Shown one piece after another: positions 6,336 to 8,189 of a DNA stretch of 8,189 bases. Source of the stretch: RGIG1918 sp045536045 (GTDB taxonomy: Bacteria; Cyanobacteriota; Vampirovibrionia; Gastranaerophilales; Gastranaerophilaceae). Numbering within the stretch: the first letter of the stretch is position 1; each line of letters opens with the position of its first letter. The position numbers and the translations under genes were made by a program. The notes under the pieces are model-generated. The model did not search any database and had not been told where the DNA came from. It worked only from the letters and a program-made list of their open reading frames with translations. The stretch spans positions 1-8,189 of the forward strand of contig JAZSMU010000090.1 in NCBI GenBank assembly GCA_045536045.1, given 5' to 3'.

Positions 6336-6593
6336 TTAACAGCTTGCACCAAAAAAGAAATCGCAAATTCTTTTTTCTTTTGGCTTTTTCTTAAATAGTT
6401 TTTTTATTTTGCCAACACCTTGTTCTTCTAATAATTTTTTATATTCATCAACAAGAATTGCTTTTTCAACCATAGTTCTATTATAAACAATAGCTAAAGA
6501 TGCATTTTCTTTAATATAAGGCTCAAGTTCTTTTAATTTGCTTTTAAGCGTAAGAATTTCAGCTTCTAATTTTTTGAGAAGAGCTTTTTTCAT
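6336..6593 (-). CDS. Small coiled-coil protein of unknown function ending in cysteine
   Basis: The product is about 85 aa and not recognised. Residues 1-60 form a charged, Leu/Lys/Glu-rich helix with heptad-like spacing (MKKALLKKLEAEILTLKSKL, then ELEPYI), probably a coiled coil. A basic patch follows (KIKKLFKKKPKEKR), and the chain ends in ICDFFFGASC, a short aromatic segment with two cysteines, one of them C-terminal. The start is set at ATG 6593 because AAGGA (6598-6602) lies 4 bases upstream. An in-frame ATG at 6626 would give 96 aa but has no SD, only an A/T run, before it. The gene is divergent from the GH38 gene, and its stop lies just upstream of the promoter for the riboswitch unit. 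No membrane helix or signal peptide is seen. The basic patch plus terminal aromatic/Cys segment could favour membrane or partner contact, but this is speculation. Confidence 0.65.
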   Translation of the reverse strand: MKKALLKKLEAEILTLKSKLKELEPYIKENASLAIVYNRTMVEKAILVDEYKKLLEEQGVGKIKKLFKKKPKEKRICDFFFGASC

Positions 6594-6645
6594 ATGTTCC
6601 TTGTTTAATGGGGATTGTATTGTCATAATAAAACTTTTTTTGAAA

Positions 6646-6660
6646 TTAGGTATCCCCTAA
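6646..6660. repeat. Short inverted repeat in the divergent intergenic region
   Basis: TTAGG (6646-6650) and CCTAA (6656-6660) form a perfect 5-bp inverted repeat separated by 5 bases. It is the most GC-containing patch of the short region between the divergent 85-aa and GH38 genes. It could be an operator half-site pair for a regulator of either gene, or chance. There is no convincing promoter hexamer pair for the GH38 gene near it. Confidence 0.25.
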
Positions 6661-6688
6661 AAAACTGAAAATATGTTAATATTGTGTA

Positions 6689-8189
6689 ATGAAAAAGAAA
6701 GTTTTTGCATATCTTCACACACATTGGGACAGAGAGTGGTACAGAAGTAAGGAAGAATTTAATATTCGCCTTGTTGAAGTTTTAGATGGTGTTTTAGATG
6801 AATTAAAGAAAAAAAATGCTCCTTGCTTTTATTTTGATGGGCAAACGGCTGCTTTAATTGACTATCTTAAATTTCGCCCCGAAAAAGAAGAAGAAATAAA
6901 AGCTTTAATTAAAGAAAAAAAATTATACATAGGTCCATTTTTTGTGAGTTCTGATAGTTTTTTAATTAATTCATATTTTATGGAAAAAAATCTTGAGCTT
7001 GGTATAAATTTTTCTAAAAAAATGGGTCAAAATGAATTTATTGGCTATTTTCCAGATTCTTTTGGACATTCAAAAGAAATAACAAAATTAGTTAAAAAAT
7101 TTGGAATAGATAAAATTATTTTGTGGCGTGGAGCTGGTAATATTTCTGCAGATTTTTTAATGGATGATATTAAAATTACAAGGCTTCCTCAAGGATATTT
7201 CTTTGATGCACTTCATAGTAAATTAAATTATTTTAAAAAAGCAGAAATTGTTGAAAAAACTTTAGATAAAATTGCAAAATTTTCAAAAAATAATTTGCTT
7301 TTGCCAATTGGTGGCGACCATCTTGGAATAATTAAAAATGCAAACAAACAAATTAAAGAAATTAATAAACATTTAAAAAATTACGAAATTATCTTGTGCA
7401 GTCCTTTTGATTATTTTGAAAATACAGAATACACAGAAAAATACAACGGAGAATTTTTAGATAATTCAGAAAATTATATTTTAGGTGGTGTTTATTCAGC
7501 CAGAATAAATGAAAAAGTTAAAAACTTTGAATTAATGAACAAAATAGAAAAAATTACCCAACTAGATAATTTAGAAGGTCAAAAATACAAAGTTTTTATT
7601 GAAAATGCAGTTGAAAAATTAATAAAAAACCATGCTCATGATAGCATTTATGGCTGTTCCATAGATTCTGTTAATAACAAAGTTAAAAAACGTTTTGAAG
7701 ATGTTTCTGAAATTCTAAATTATGTTGAAAGACGCATTTTATTTGACCAAAAAAAACTAAAAAAAGGCGAAATTGGAGTTTATAATTTAGGGCAAAATTT
7801 GAATATAATCAAATTTAAAAGCACAAAAAAAGTTAAAAATGCTCAAATTATAGGAAAATCAAAAGGTTTTCCAGAAGGTATTATGTTTGATATAAACAAA
7901 GTTCCAATAACAGAAGATTTTTGCACAATTTTTGAACAAGTTGCAGAAATTGAACAAACAAAAGAAAATACTTATTCTATCTTAGAAGCTAAAATACCAG
8001 TTAAACAAACAAAAATAGAAGAAAATTTATTAGAAAACGATTTTATAAAAATTGAAATTAAAAATTCTGCAATTATTTTTGAAAATAAAAAAACAGGCGA
8101 AATTTATCAAAACTTTTTTGAAATTATAGACACAAAAGACTTAGGAGATAGTTACAATTATGCTCCAAAAAATCCTCAAAAATTGCCTT
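6689..8189 (+). CDS. Glycoside hydrolase family 38 alpha-mannosidase-like enzyme (3' end outside the window)
   Basis: GH38 enzymes are zinc-dependent retaining alpha-mannosidases. The 500 complete codons seen here are open at the right edge; family members are usually 800 aa or more. The catalytic domain begins at once with YLHTHWDREWY (residues 8-18), where H12 and D14 match the family zinc ligands. FDGQTA (49-54) and IGPFFVSSDSFL (81-92, with the conserved Asp) follow. GYFPDSFGHS (119-128) carries D123, the expected nucleophile and zinc ligand, and LWRG is at 145-148. GGDH lies at 208-211 and AHDSIYGC at 316-323, with H317 the expected fourth zinc ligand. The linker and the start of the beta-rich C-terminal region follow. 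The motif style resembles bacterial MngB (mannosylglycerate hydrolase), but substrate cannot be assigned. There is no signal peptide, so it is probably cytosolic. ATG 6689 is the only possible start, because an in-frame stop lies four codons upstream (6677-6679). No SD is visible. Confidence 0.93.
   Translation, partial: MKKKVFAYLHTHWDREWYRSKEEFNIRLVEVLDGVLDELKKKNAPCFYFDGQTAALIDYLKFRPEKEEEIKALIKEKKLYIGPFFVSSDSFLINSYFMEKNLELGINFSKKMGQNEFIGYFPDSFGHSKEITKLVKKFGIDKIILWRGAGNISADFLMDDIKITRLPQGYFFDALHSKLNYFKKAEIVEKTLDKIAKFSKNNLLLPIGGDHLGIIKNANKQIKEINKHLKNYEIILCSPFDYFENTEYTEKYNGEFLDNSENYILGGVYSARINEKVKNFELMNKIEKITQLDNLEGQKYKVFIENAVEKLIKNHAHDSIYGCSIDSVNNKVKKRFEDVSEILNYVERRILFDQKKLKKGEIGVYNLGQNLNIIKFKSTKKVKNAQIIGKSKGFPEGIMFDINKVPITEDFCTIFEQVAEIEQTKENTYSILEAKIPVKQTKIEENLLENDFIKIEIKNSAIIFENKKTGEIYQNFFEIIDTKDLGDSYNYAPKNPQKLP

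Noticed and set aside
6594..6626. ATG at 6626 as start of the small coiled-coil protein
   Set aside because: No SD precedes it, whereas ATG 6593 has AAGGA 4 bases upstream. A TATTAT -10-like box at 6625-6630 would also place the transcript start downstream of 6626. That box has no good -35, so I did not list it as a promoter.

Overview
This is a strongly AT-rich window of bacterial chromosome in the standard code, with A/T-ending codons and mostly purine-rich Shine-Dalgarno (SD) sites. The taxon is an inference. The style of the unknown proteins (short N-terminus beginning MTAVSSIN, a CPHG...CPIC motif followed by a glycine run, long lysine-rich helices) resembles, from memory, lineage-restricted proteins of gut Gastranaerophilales (Melainabacteria/Vampirovibrionia). 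A low-GC Firmicute-like bacterium is the main alternative.

Layout. Bases 1-139 are an AT-rich leader with promoter-like hexamers and a strong SD. It leads into a tightly packed + strand operon: dnaN (DNA polymerase sliding clamp), thrB (homoserine kinase) and mnmG (tRNA wobble-uridine modification), with a 0-bp junction and then a 1-bp overlap. mnmG converges with, and overlaps by 4 bp, a minus-strand unit running from about 6330 down to 4026. That unit has a sigma70-like promoter, a cobalamin riboswitch, a 253-aa soluble protein with a CxH-x6-CxxC putative zinc knuckle, and an overlapping gene for a 491-aa predicted four-helix membrane protein. Upstream of it, also on the minus strand, is an 85-aa coiled-coil protein ending in Cys. 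Divergent from that, on the + strand, a GH38 alpha-mannosidase-like gene runs off the right edge.

The most interesting feature is the riboswitch at 6182-6295 (minus). It has the conserved cobalamin aptamer core, a closing P1 stem, and a downstream hairpin that covers the SD of the 253-aa gene. The hairpin loop can pair with the L5 region of the aptamer. This predicts cobalamin-dependent translational repression of two genes that have no recognisable B12 function. The first three genes are ordinary housekeeping functions in an unusual combination. The two unknown genes are probably co-expressed, since they overlap by 86 bp, and may form a B12-responsive envelope-associated pair.
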